A DNA stretch of 64,000 nt. It comes from Sanguinoderma infundibulare. Lineage: Eukaryota; Basidiomycota; Agaricomycetes; Polyporales; Polyporaceae. Made by a program: the position numbers and the translations under genes. Under the pieces are notes generated by a model. It was not told where the DNA came from. It ran no database searches and saw nothing but the letters and a program-made list of their open reading frames with translations. The stretch is taken from NCBI GenBank assembly GCA_032821775.1, contig JAVLRN010000004.1, positions 2,294,001 through 2,358,000 of the forward strand. The letters run 5' to 3'. This document shows, one piece after another, positions 23,430 to 34,022 of this stretch; positions within the stretch are counted from its first letter, which is position 1, and each line of letters begins with the position of its first letter.

Positions 23430-23999
23430 CCGCGATGCTCGAAGGACGAAGCGTCCGAACCGCAGTCCCTTTCGACGCATTTGCCCTTGAAGTCTCCTTC
23501 ACCGCCCACACGACCTCACCGCATTTACCCGCACCCTGTCCGCTCTTCCCTACGCGGAGCTCACCGTCCTCGCTCCCGCTGCGCAACCGCATCTCCCTTG
23601 TGGGTGTCCCATTGAAGGTCAACCAATCGACATCATCATTGCGCTGCTGCTGCATCCTCCATATCCACGTCCATCGTGCCTTCGTCTCCTCGTTCGGGAA
23701 ACGTCATGATCCCGAGCACGATGTCCCTGGATGTGGACTTTTTCCTTCCTACATTCCATCGGGGTGGCCGCCAGTCCGCATCGTACCTCGGCGTACTGCG
23801 ACTTCAATATGCCCAAGCTCGGATATCCTCCGACCCTTCTTCCTTACCCGTCCTTCAACGCAACAGAACAGCGATTTGGATCTGATTTCTCACGCACGGG
23901 AACACTCTATTCCAGCGGCTAGTGTTCGCGATGTGGTGGCCCGTGCAGGTCACGGTCGAGGACATGGCGCGGGTCAACACAGGATTTGCCGGCATGTGA
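23430..23999 (+). pseudogene. Possible decayed gene remnant, unrecognised
   Basis: Protein-like stretches appear in all three forward frames. Examples are LSALPYAELTVLAPAAQ near 23540-23600, NMPKLGYPPTLLPYPSFNAT near 23810-23870, and a final LVFAMWWPVQVTVEDMARVN ending NTGFAGM and TGA at 23997-23999. No simple splicing joins them, so this may be the frame-shifted 3' end of a gene. I could not identify the family. Confidence 0.3.
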
Positions 24000-24106
24000 G
24001 GAAAGGCCACCCACTCGACTGTAATCAGTTCCATCTTGGCATTCAGACTGTACGGTGCTTGAATACATCTAGTCGTCCTCGACGCAAGGTCCCATCAATC
24101 TGCATA

Positions 24107-25646
24107 TCATTGTCGCACCCCCCGCACCTTCCGGATTCGTTTCAGCTCCGTCCACATCGACGCCCACCTCGCCTTTGTCTCCTCGCTTGCCTCATCAAAT
24201 GAATTATCCGGCGTCTGACCCATAACAAGATTGGGGAAGAGGCGATAGATGGTCTGCGCGAGCGCCGCCACGTCGACCTCCGGCTCCACCACCTGAACTT
24301 CGATGTCCAGCCTCTCCAGCGGATGCGCCCCCGACGCCGGCGCCGCCGCGTGTACAGGGACAGAGTGTTCCAGGGAATACGTGTCCGCCGCGTCCGCCCC
24401 GTAGAAGTCCATTGGGATGACGAGGGACCTCAGCTTAGGACAAAGCCGCGCAAGATCCGCAAGCACGCTTACGGCGCAGCAAGCATGTTCCCTGCGCTGC
24501 CCCAGCAGTTCAACCTCGATGCTCTCGAGCTCCGGCCACGCCTCACCCAACGCAGATATGTCCGCGTCTATAGGCGTCATGGGAGGTGGAATAGCTAAAT
24601 AAAGCTCTGAAATGAGCCGATTTGTGCGTATCAGGGGCTGGAGAACGTCTACGAGTGTGGCGGGCCTGAGAGGGATCATGATGTCGCCGAGGTGGAGCTC
24701 CACCGAGGACAGGCGGGGTGCGTGGAGGTAGCTCAACACGGACGCGACGCACGTCGAGGGACCGGAAAGCGTGAGACTATCCAAAGCTGGGGCGTCGAGG
24801 ACAATGTGTAACGGACCCGACACAGGTACGTTGAGGTGCTGGAGGGTCCGGAGGGAGGGCAGTTTGAGGAGGTCGTTGGGAACGACAGCGCCATTTCGAC
24901 CTCCATGGACAACCAGACGGCGGAGACAGAGGAAATGGGAGGCGAGCGTGGACGTGTTAATAATGCCCGAGTAGATATGGAACTCGAGGGACTGCAAGGA
25001 CGGAGCAGTCGAGGCTAGCTTGCTGAACTGCTCGTCCAAGTCCTTGAACGACAAGTAGACGTCCCAGATCTGGTATTCGAGCAGCTTTAAACTCGGGCAA
25101 GCCAGGAGGGGAAGAAGGTCGCTTTCACCAGCCCTTTCATTCCACGCAAGAGAGCATACACGCGGGAGGAATGTTGTGCCGTTGTTGTGTTCGTTGAGAG
25201 CACGGATGAGCGGTGCTTGGTTGTTATCCTCGTTCCACCATGACGCATAGCGGATATAGGATGCAAGCAGCTTGAAGCGCTCCCACCCGACGTTGTTCGT
25301 CCACGGCTTCAATTCGATGATCTAGTAGCCACGGTCAATGGATTACGAGGAGCCGATTCCAGAATTTGCTTGCTTCCTTGAAATAATGACCCGCCGTGGA
25401 GGTGGGAAGGCGAGGAAGAAGGATCTTGTAGAGGGGCATCATCTCAGAGCCGACGGACCTCCACAGCACCTTGTAGGCATGCTCGCTCCACAAGCGACAA
25501 ACAAGAGCGCACTGGGCACACGCCTTCCGGTCGTCGCGTCGCGCTGAGTCGAAGCTTTCGATGATTTGGACGAAGACGTCGTCGTATGTAGAGCTTATGA
25601 GCCATTGAAAACCTATCGGAGTCGTCAAACATGGTGGCAAGGGCAA
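24107..25646 (-). CDS. F-box/LRR-type protein
   Basis: The main exon 25312-24107 (402 codons with stop) encodes leucine-rich segments (LRRLVVHGG, LRTLQHLNVPVSG, LDSLTLSG, LRSLVIPMDFY) and the family end motif YRLFPNLVMG. The upstream piece, about 25610-25340, carries the F-box: YDDVFVQIIESF, then CAQCALVCRLWSEH and VLWRSVGSEM. The junction between the pieces is problematic. The acceptor CTACTAG at about 25328 is good and gives IIELKPWTNN, but no donor joins it in phase without an intron of only about 25 bases. The best Kozak-like ATG (25632) is one frame away from the F-box. Either the 5' structure has been missed or this copy is starting to decay. It is the intact template for comparing the remnant at 4851-6012. 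Confidence 0.65.
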
Positions 25647-26190
25647 ATAAAGTCGCCACGTACAGTTTTCGAGTGCCAGCGGTGAGTGGTCCAGAGAAAC
25701 CGTGGAGAAACCTTGAACAACCGATGATCACGATAACTTCGCGGCCGGTCCGAGTTCCGTTGAGCGCCTCTCCTGCCGCGGCCAGTCAGCCTCTATCCCA
25801 GCAAGCAGAGTTTTAGGATATACCGGAGGGTCTTCTGGAGGAACCTGATGGGCAGGTATAAACAGAACGGAATATATGTAAGCGATGGTGGGGTATGGCT
25901 CTTCATGTCCTAGTTGTTCGTTAGGAAAGTAGAGATCGAGTCCTCCATGCGCCTCGTCGGGCCTATTAGCATTTACATTCCAACGCGAATCGGGCTCGGT
26001 TTGGGGTCCGGTTATGCTTCAAGTATTTGACATCTTGGAGGAACTGATCAACAAGGAATCTTGAGCGTTGGAACGTCGCTGGATCAGAAGCCCCTTCCAT
26101 GAGAATAGGCCAGTCAAAAAGTGGTCCCATTAAATACGACGACTCCTCATCTCCCTTAGGAAACAACATGCACGACTTCCGCATCCTGTA
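25647..26190. other. Intergenic; nothing recognised
   Basis: There is no convincing frame or motif. The interval contains the 5' side of the F-box/LRR gene and the 3' side of the surface-protein gene. Confidence 0.45.
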
Positions 26191-26847
26191 CTACCACGCC
26201 CGCACCAACGTCATCCCCATCGCGCCGACGATGGCCAACGCCGAGAGCGCAACGCCCCCCAGGCTCATCCGCACGCTCCCCGCGCCGCTCTTCTTGTCAG
26301 CCACCTGGACGGGCATCGGCGTCGCCGTCTCCGTGCCCGCGAGCGACAGCGTCCCGTCCTGGTCCTTGAGCTGCACGACACAAGACGCAATCGGGACCCC
26401 GCCGCTCGACGTAGCGGTCGCGATCACGCAGTCTTCGCCCGCGGTCGTCCCGTTGATCACCGCGGAAGCGTGCACGTCGGTCGGGCCCTCGACCATCGTG
26501 ACTGTCATGGGCGGTAAGTTCAGGTGTACTCGAGCAAGGGGGACAGATACGCCGGTACGCTTACTGGAGAATGAGGTGGGAGCAGCGTTGGTCGCGGTGA
26601 ACGTCCCGCTGGCGACGCCGACGCCGATGAGCCAGGTGGTGTGGCCGCTGTTGTCGGTGCCGATGGGGTCTGCGGTGATGGGCAGCCCCGACCCTCCTAC
26701 GTTCTCCGGGACATACAGAGACGTGACGGCGGCAGCGGCATCTGGTGCGTCATCAGCAATGAATCGCAACTCATGAAGGTACGAAAACTTACGGGGGACG
26801 AACAACGAAGTCAGAAGGATAAGGAATCCAAGGCACTTGACGGACAT
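26191..26847 (-). CDS. Small secreted, probably GPI-anchored surface protein (copy 1)
   Basis: The protein has 180 residues in three exons: 26847-26793, 26741-26565 and 26501-26191, both introns in phase 1 (51 and 63 bases). A signal peptide (MSVKCLGFLILLTSLFVP) is followed by a beta-rich domain with NSGHTTWLIGVGVASGTFTAT and ITMVEGPTDVHA, one Cys pair (EDCVIATA and IASCVVQL), then a Ser/Gly linker and a hydrophobic C-terminus (LSALAIVGAMGMTLVRAW) typical of GPI signals. The same three-exon plan and landmarks recur at 40283-41087 and 44282-44941. Function is unknown; the plan suggests a cell-wall or membrane-surface protein. A SurE gene lies directly upstream. Confidence 0.75.
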   Translation of the reverse strand: MSVKCLGFLILLTSLFVPRKFSYLHELRFIADDAPDAAAAVTSLYVPENVGGSGLPITADPIGTDNSGHTTWLIGVGVASGTFTATNAAPTSFSSKRTGVSVPLARVHLNLPPMTVTMVEGPTDVHASAVINGTTAGEDCVIATATSSGGVPIASCVVQLKDQDGTLSLAGTETATPMPVQVADKKSGAGSVRMSLGGVALSALAIVGAMGMTLVRAW

Positions 26848-27405
26848 CGCGATTTGAAGAGGCGTAGAGAGAAAAGTAAAGCGGTGGACCCGAGAAGAAT
26901 GAATGAGGAAAGCGGGGACCCCCTGGGTTAGCGATGAAAATGAAGATGTGTTTTCGTCCCCAGTACCAATGGTTTTATACACATCCAAGGTGCCAGGCAT
27001 AGCCAACCTGCGGGGTACCGCTTCCCCCCAATCACTTGATTTGCAAATACTGCGAAAGTCGTGGTCGTACAGTGGGTGTACGACTATCTGTGAGCGTTGT
27101 CCTAACTTGCTTCATAGGGAAATCCATGCGTTTTGATAGCAAAGGGCTCACACGGTGTGCAGTGACTGTCACGACGGAACACCGCACACCACGCCACAGA
27201 GTCAAGCAAGCGTCGAATATCAAAGTGGATATCGAATACGAACACCCGTCGCACAGCTTTTCCCCCTGATGGAAGCTCCCCATATGGAGGGAACGACAGA
27301 ACCAATCATTGCGCAAGTGATGAACATCAAGAATAGGATGGCACAACAGAGCCAAGCTGATGAGGTACGTACACCATGAGACCCCCCGTAAAGCATCCGT
27401 CCGTC
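26848..27405. other. Spacer between SurE and surface-protein genes
   Basis: This is the promoter of the surface-protein gene with a TATAAAA box, and the 3' side of the SurE gene. No coding sequence is seen. Confidence 0.5.
26973..26979 (-). promoter_or_regulatory. TATA box of surface-protein gene
   Basis: TATAAAA on the minus strand, about 126 bases upstream of the ATG at 26847. Confidence 0.55.
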
Positions 27406-28932
27406 TCAGTCCAGGCACACTACGGGAAGGCTCTGCAGCCGGGAGAAGACTTGTCCCTGCAGCGTCGAGTCTACATCCAGCTTGCTCGACGAGCTGATGA
27501 CGGAGATGCTGGCGTAGCACCCCGCGTCCACGACGCTGCTCTCGGACGGGAGGTGGTTCGACCCGCACGTCACGACATCCGTCTCGAAAATGTTCCACAC
27601 GAGCCGGGAGAAGACCCACTTGTAGCTCGCCGCGCTCGGGCAGTTGTCGATCGCCGCGTAGTTCACGTTCACGATCACGCCGCCAGGGAGGAGGGGGCCG
27701 GGCTCGGAGGTGAGCGCCTTGACAAAGTCCACGGTCAGGTCGGAGTAGATCTGGGCGGCAAGCGTCGAGGTGTCCGTGGGGTTGGACTCCAGCGTTGTGT
27801 AGGAGACCTCGGAGCCAGAGACACCGGAGAAGGCAGCTGCGGGGACGCCTTCGCGGGCGGCCTCGCACGCTGCGCCACTTTTGCAAGGCGAGAGGGTGAG
27901 AACTGCATGCTAGTGGTGTGCTGAGAGGAAGGGGACTTACACCGTACCGGAAAGCAGTACAACCAGGCCAAGGTTGCTGCCGACGTTGGGGCCGCTGACG
28001 ACAAAGTCTGGGTTCGCACCGTTGAAGAACTTCGGGGCGAGAGTCTGGATACCGAATCGGGCAGCGTCAACACTACGCAGTGCATGAGCCGAGGTCGAGT
28101 AGGATATTTGCGAAAACGACCTACGGGTATGCATTCACATAGTTCAACCGCGCTAAGAATATGCACAAACGAGTTAGGAAACTTTATGATGATTAGTTTT
28201 GAGTGAACTTACGATTCGTGGCATTGAAACCAGTTGCAGGAGAACCGGTGGGGCAGGTGTCGAACTCGCAAGGCTCGGTCAAATTAGTAGGAGTCTTGGA
28301 TAAGGAACTCTTCCCAGATTGATTCAAGGCAGGCGCGGAGAGAATAACCTAAACATGTCCCAAAACCCATAGTCAGTTTACAGGTGATCTTTGTCTCCGC
28401 CCTAGCCGGGGTTAAACGAGCTAGGTCATAGTGCTCTTTATGTTCGCGTCTCTGTTAGGCACACTGTCCAATCGCCAGAGGCCACTTATAGGTTTGGGCA
28501 TGAATATGGCCGTGATTATTTCGCCCTTACACGTACCACACTCAGAGAAGTCGAGTACGAGGTTGGTTCGGTGCCTGGACCAGCATCGGCAACTCGTGTT
28601 TGAGGTATGAAGTTGCATGAGCTCCCAAAGGCGTTATATGAGGGTCGATGAACATACACACGCCCTGTAAACACAGACCGAGCATCTCGGAGGCACTCCT
28701 GAGTTTGCCTTTGCCCTCTCGAACTGCCCACTTTGAATCCAACCATTGGCTTTTGAAGACGCCATGCATTCCCGGAGAACGTAGAAGGACGAGAACTCAC
28801 GTTGTGGCCCGCGTCGGCTAAGGCATCGAACTGCTGGCGGATCTGCGCAGTCGCCCATCCGTCGTCATTGGAGATGACGATGTTCGTCGCAGCAGCATAA
28901 GCGCCGAGGAGAAAGAGGGAGAAGAGGCGCAT
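27406..28932 (-). CDS. Secreted SurE-like phosphatase (copy 1)
   Basis: The protein has 299 residues in five exons: 28932-28801, 28348-28213, 28152-28125, 28072-27941 and 27877-27406. A signal peptide (MRLFSLFLLGAYAAA) is followed at once by the SurE metal site NIVISNDDGW. The other SurE motifs are NQSGKSS and VVSGPNVGSN, so the two Asp, the Ser and the Asn that bind the metal in SurE nucleotidases/phosphatases are all present. The long C-terminal part contains Cys residues, as expected for a secreted form. It probably acts outside the cell as a phosphomonoesterase or nucleotidase; the substrate is unknown. The exon lengths 136 and 28 match copies 2 and 3 exactly. The first intron is 452 bases here against about 55 in the other copies. 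Confidence 0.85.
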
Positions 28933-29614
28933 AGCTGCGAGTTGACGGGCTGCCCACGAAGGGGCCAGCGGTGAGTAGGGAGGCAAGGGAAAGAAACAGA
29001 CCGCGGAAGGATCATGGGCGGAAGCGACTTTATATAGCGACGATGCCAGGGCTACTGATCATAGACGTGGAAGCCATTGAGAAAGCCAAATGCGCCGAGC
29101 AGCGCGCATCAGGAAGCATCGAGAAACGTTCGTAGGATGCACATGGCGGCGGCGCGCTGGACCGAGGTGCTCGTTATCACAGGTGTGCTGTTCGGTGCGA
29201 ACGCCAGGAGGAGGCCCTGGTGCTTCGATAGCGTGAGAGCTGACAGAGCGGTCCTAATCGTACGAGGTTGGTGAGGACTTGGGCAGAGAGTGGTGGATTG
29301 GGCCAAAGTTTGGGTTACAGTTGGCAGCTAGTTGAGCGAGTGTTTCTGAGACAAACCACGCGGTCGGTGGCGAAGAGAGCCTCGTGGCCGCAGTCGACTG
29401 AGGAGAACAGGACGATTTGCCCCGCGATTGCCAAATGGCTGCTGATCGGCGAACGTCGGTCGATCCCCGCGGTGTCCGCACGCCCCCGCAGATAAGATTA
29501 GATCCAGAAATTGTTTCAGCGTTTCGCCCGACATGATCAACGGAACTCCTTGACTCGAGCACTCCCACCTACCCACCTCCCACCGCTCTCTTTCACTTAT
29601 ACCCCACCTCATAC
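28933..29614. other. Divergent promoter region (SurE / BCAT)
   Basis: SurE copy 1 runs left and the aminotransferase runs right from here. TATATAAA on the minus strand (29028-29036) serves SurE. The last 40 bases before 29615 are C-rich, as in a fungal leader. Confidence 0.5.
29028..29036 (-). promoter_or_regulatory. TATA box of SurE copy 1
   Basis: CTATATAAA on the minus strand about 100 bases upstream of the ATG. Confidence 0.55.
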
Positions 29615-31571
29615 ATGGCCGTGACACAGCCCACGAACGGTATCGCCAACAGCGCCCACATTAATGACGCCTCTCAACCTACTCAACCCGCCGAGCTCGA
29701 TGTACGTCTGAATGCCTCTTCCCCATCGTCTGCTCATTCGTTGAACTTACGCGTTATCTAGGCGTCCAAGGTCACTATTACTCTTGCTTCCCAGTTGAAG
29801 ACGATTCCTCCTGCATCAGACTTGGTATTCGGAAAGGTGAGCCTGTGTTCCGATCTGTTTGCACAACGCGGAAAGTGGCCCTCAGAACTCCTCGTGTGTT
29901 CGTACGCCGGGTCACTGGCGACCTGCTTATGCTGAATGTCAACATTTGCCACTCGCATGTGTGGGGGATCATCCCGGCACTCGTCTACCCTTTCCGAGGA
30001 CGTCCAGGCGACCTCCAGTTCCGTCCGTGGCTAACGATGTTCGCAGGTTATGACCGACCACATGATGGTCGCCCACTTCGATCCGGTGCACGGATGGACC
30101 GCTCCTGAGATCAAGCCTTACGGGCCATTGTCCATCGATCCTGCCAGCTCATGTCTGCAGTACGCGACGAATGTCTTTGAGGGAATGAAGGTGCGTCTGC
30201 GGCTCTAGTCCCGGTTTCTGGTTACAAGTGCGACCGTCTTGGAGATACACAAGACTTTGACGATCGTATCAATTTTTTTGTTCGCAAGAGGAGAGGCCGG
30301 GTCATATGTTCGTGTCCCGGACGATACGGTTATGTTCCGTGTTGACAACTTGGCAGGGGACATCCGTATTCACTGACTTTCGGTGGGGCTATTGGGTCGT
30401 TTCTCAAGCCGGCTCTCTTCTGAGCTTCCTCCAATCAGCCTGACAAGTCATGTGAATCGTGTTGCTATCATGCAGTTACTAACCAATCATTCCACAGGCA
30501 TACGTGGGCCCGGATGGCAAGCCCCGCCTATTCCGCCCCGACCTGAACATGAAGCGCATGGAAATATCCTCCGCACGCGTCGCCCTCCCATCCTTCGACA
30601 CCACCGAGCTCCTGAAGCTCATCCGCAAGCTCGTCGCCATCGACGCCCGCTGGATCCCCACCCTCAAAGGCCACAGCCTCTACATCCGCCCTACCATCAT
30701 CGGCACGCGCGACTGTACGTACCCCCGACCTTATCTCCTCCTCCCACTCACACACTCACCGTCCTGACCGATACCGATCTGCACCTGGAATTCTGAATTA
30801 TGATTGTGATACGACAGCGCTGGGTGTGGCGGCCTCGGACCGCGCGACGCTCTACGTCATCCTCTGCCCGACGGGCCCGTTCTTCCGCACGCCGCGCCCC
30901 ATCGCGCTCCTCGCCGTGAACGAGCACGTCCGCTCGTGACCGGGCGGCACCGGGGGCTACAAGCTCGCGCTCAACTACGCCCCGACGTTCCGGCCACAGC
31001 AGCAGGCCGCGAAGCTCGGGTACGATCAGTGCCTCTGGCTGATCGGCGACAAGGTCACCGAGGCAGGCGCGATGAACTTCTTTGTCGTCGTGCGACGTGA
31101 GGATGGTGGTAAGTACACCTTCGAATTCCTCGTGTCCTACATGCCACGAAGGGCGGATGCTGAGACGCACTTGGATGGCGAGCAGAGCTGGACGTGATCA
31201 CCCCTCCGCTGGACGGCACGATCCTGCCCGGGATCACGCGCGCCTCGGTGCTCGAACTCGTCGCCGCGCATCCCGTGCGCGCGCCGCTTCCAGGCCTCTC
31301 GCCCGACGTCCGCCTGCACGTCGCCGAGCGCGAGCTGGCCATCCCGCAGCTCGCCGCGTGGGCGGAGGAGGGCCGCCTGCTCGAGGCGTTCACCGTCGGG
31401 ACCGCGGTCGTCGTCGCTGCCGTCGAGCGCATCGGGCACGACGGCAGGGACATTGTTTTGCCTGAGCACGAGGGCGCGTTGGGCCCTGTCGCGAAGGGGC
31501 TGTATGACCGTATTACGGATATCCAGGAGGGACAGTTCGAGTGGGAGGGGTGGTCCGTGCCATGCGCATAG
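29615..31571 (+). CDS. Branched-chain aminotransferase, interrupted by an in-frame TGA
   Basis: This enzyme transfers the amino group of Leu, Ile or Val to 2-oxoglutarate (PLP, fold type IV). The six exons are 29615-29701, 29762-29836, 30047-30190, 30498-30714, 30818-31108 and 31186-31571; every phase fits and they total 400 codons. Landmarks are VMTDHMMVAHFD, CLQYATNVFEGMKAY, RIFRPDLN-like RLFRPDLNMKRM, YIRPTIIGTRDS, PGGTGGYKLALNYAP (the Lys of YK is the PLP lysine) and VTEAGAMNFFVV. At 30937-30939 the codon before PGGTG is TGA, where the family has Trp (TGG). It cuts the protein before the catalytic lysine. The rest of the frame is intact, so this is a very recent nonsense mutation, a sequencing error, or an unusual 48-base in-frame splice. 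No N-terminal mitochondrial presequence is obvious. Confidence 0.85.
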
Positions 31572-31833
31572 GGCTTGAAAAATCGGAGCGTCGGCGAGAC
31601 GCGTTGGGTTGCGGAATTGGGGTTCAACGTTCAACACACGTACTAACGTTCTATATATTGAACTGGATGAAGTGAGCAGGGAAAATTTATTATCTACTTG
31701 GCTGTATACATAATGCTGCATGTACGTCTATATACCTAGTGATACAGCTGTATATCCGGCGTGCGACGGGGTATGGATGGTGCAGTAAGTTATGTGAATC
31801 AACGAGCAGTGGTTTCCGATCACAAAGAAAACG

Positions 31834-33387
31834 CTACTCGTCCCCATCGTCTGCAGCCGCCGCGGCGCTCCGCTCGAACTTCTTCGCGCCCCTCCCAAGA
31901 CGATAACGCTCATTGATCTCCTCAGGCGTCACCATCCGCTTCCTTTGCAGCAGAGGCACGTACGTCCCCGCACGCTTCACCATTCCCCCGCCCAGAGGCA
32001 CGCTCATCATCGCTCCTGGCGGGAGAGGTTCGACGCCCGGCGCGCCAACGGGAAAATACAGCTGCGGCGGCTTGTGATGCGCCTCCGCGGCCTTGAGGAA
32101 GTGCGCGTCGAGCGCGGCGGTGATCGTCGCACGCTCGTGTGAGCAGACCATGCTCCTCAGCGGGCTCTTCGCCGAGTCCCCGCCGCCCCTGTCCAAGGAG
32201 CGGCCGATGCGCCAGTCGAGTACGCCGACGTCGTACCCGCACTCCCACAGCATCAGCGGAAGCGGGTCGGCGAGCTGGTAGTCGGGCTTGCCTGTTACGA
32301 GCGGCGGCGGGTCCTCGCCATCGCGGAAGGCGGGGAGGGGATGTGCGGGGTCCGCATTGAGCAGTGCGCTCATGACGGACGGCTTCTCGAGGCCGGAGCC
32401 GACGAGGAAGAGGATGGCCATGATGTGCCGCACCATGTTGTACAGGAAGGCGTTCCCGCGGAGGTTGAACACGTACAGCTCCCCGTTCTTGTCGTCATCG
32501 TCTGCGCGGTCGATCGAGGCGTGGAGGATGCGGCGCGTGAAGACGGTGAGCTGCTTGCTCGCGTCGACCTTGCAGAGGTTCCGGAAGTCGTGCTCACCGA
32601 GCAGGCGCGACGCCGCGTCCTGCATCGCGGCGAGGTCGAGCCCGCGCGGGGAGAAGAAGTACTTGTAGTGCCGCCAGCGGCAGCTGAAGCGCGCGGAGAA
32701 GTCGTCCGCGACGGGCGACCAGGCGAGCACGCGGATCGTCGGGGGGAGGATGTGATTCAGGGAGAAGACGTACGGGTGCTCGCGCTCGGCTTGGGTCGGG
32801 AGTTGGGCGGGTTTGGAGCCGTTCGTGGGCTCTTCGTCGAAGTCGTCCATGAGCCCGAAGTCCCCTTCGAGTTCTGGCCCGTCTGCGCTGTCGGAGCCAG
32901 AGGTTGTTGCGACGGGTTCGGGTTCGGGTTCTGGGGTTTTCGCCGCTTCTCCATCTGCCTTTGCACCGAGCGCGCTCCGCACCCACAGACTGACGACCTG
33001 CCCGCCCGCGCTCACACCCTTGTCCGTCCTCCCGCACCGCTGCCACCCGCACCCGTCCAGTCCGCCTTCCCGGTCGACCAGCTTCGTGTGCACGAGCGCG
33101 TCGAAGAGCACACCCTCAACCGTTGGTAGCTCGGGGTCGCACTGGAACTGCAGGCCCCCATAGTGTATGCCGTTGTAGGTGAATTTGAGCGCAATCTTGC
33201 GCTTCGGGTACGAATTGAAGTCGAACGGCTTGCCCTGCGGCGGGTGCTGGGGCCGCGGGCGGTCGTGGTGGGGGTCGAGGTGCTGGAGGCGGGCGATGAG
33301 CTCCTCGCGCGACCAGTTTTTGTAGGGCTCCATTCGCGTGAATCTTGCACAAGGGCGTAAGAGACGGTAGCTGAAGCCACCGGGCAT
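31834..33387 (-). CDS. DEG1: tRNA pseudouridine synthase (PUS3/DEG1 type)
   Basis: A single-exon gene of 517 codons. It converts U38 and U39 in the anticodon arm of many tRNAs to pseudouridine. TruA-family features are the catalytic motif CGRTDKGVSA (the Asp is the nucleophile), KFTYNGIHYGG near the N-terminus, FSARFSCRWRHYKYFF, HDFRNLCKVD and FLYNMVRHIMAILFLVG. An acidic Pro/Glu insert of about 70 residues separates the catalytic motif from the second half; such inserts occur in fungal PUS3. The longest frame starts at 33387 with a short Arg-rich leader lacking acids (GFSYRLLRPCARFTR). A second ATG at 33333 begins MEPYKNWSREEL and is the start expected for the cytosolic/nuclear enzyme. It is convergent with the aminotransferase, 262 bases apart. 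Confidence 0.9.
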   Translation of the reverse strand: MPGGFSYRLLRPCARFTRMEPYKNWSREELIARLQHLDPHHDRPRPQHPPQGKPFDFNSYPKRKIALKFTYNGIHYGGLQFQCDPELPTVEGVLFDALVHTKLVDREGGLDGCGWQRCGRTDKGVSAGGQVVSLWVRSALGAKADGEAAKTPEPEPEPVATTSGSDSADGPELEGDFGLMDDFDEEPTNGSKPAQLPTQAEREHPYVFSLNHILPPTIRVLAWSPVADDFSARFSCRWRHYKYFFSPRGLDLAAMQDAASRLLGEHDFRNLCKVDASKQLTVFTRRILHASIDRADDDDKNGELYVFNLRGNAFLYNMVRHIMAILFLVGSGLEKPSVMSALLNADPAHPLPAFRDGEDPPPLVTGKPDYQLADPLPLMLWECGYDVGVLDWRIGRSLDRGGGDSAKSPLRSMVCSHERATITAALDAHFLKAAEAHHKPPQLYFPVGAPGVEPLPPGAMMSVPLGGGMVKRAGTYVPLLQRKRMVTPEEINERYRLGRGAKKFERSAAAAADDGDE

Positions 33388-34022
33388 GCAAGGGCTGGAT
33401 ACGTACTGAGTTCCAGTGATTTCGGTGAGTTACATGTGTGGAGGAACTTATGCAGGCACAATGAGTCATTGGGGTAAGTGACTCACCTCAGCCGCACACT
33501 TTCAAAATTTTCTCGCAATTCTACCGATTCTTCCTACCAGAATTGGAGCCTAGGAAACGGGAGTAGGATAGGGCAGAAGATGAATGTACTTGCGATGACG
33601 AGCAGGTACTAAAGATTATGGGCGTCTATCTATTCCACGATCATCACGAGTTTCGCGCACTCACTCCTTGACCTTTTTGTTCATCTCCATCGTATAGCTA
33701 CCCTAGTAGGGCCCTATAACGTCCATGCGATCTTTAGTCCGAGAGAATAACGGAAATGAAAACCTGAGCGCACTTGGGCGCCGTTCGAAAGTTCTCGCTC
33801 GTCCTGGCCGGCAATACCCGCCCCTTCTACTCCCTTCTAGCACTCCACCACGAGCGCGGCACACAAACGAGGCGGTGTACGCCCTGGTTCTTTGTGTCGC
33901 CACTGAGGCGCAAGGGGCCGCCCAGAGCGTAAACGCGATATTAGGATGATGCATGCGCCCGCCTTTGTGCTCGTACATCTTAACTCCCTTCCCCTCAGAC
34001 GACCACCACTGTAACGTCCAGC
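33388..34022. other. Divergent promoter region (PUS3 / otubain)
   Basis: No coding sequence is seen. The interval separates two divergent housekeeping genes. No clear TATA box is visible. Confidence 0.5.

Noticed and set aside
23500..23610. Resemblance of LSALPYAELTVLAPAA to the SurE C-terminal region (TLSALLYAALT)
   Set aside because: The match is limited to an Ala/Leu-rich stretch and does not extend to the SurE metal-binding motifs.
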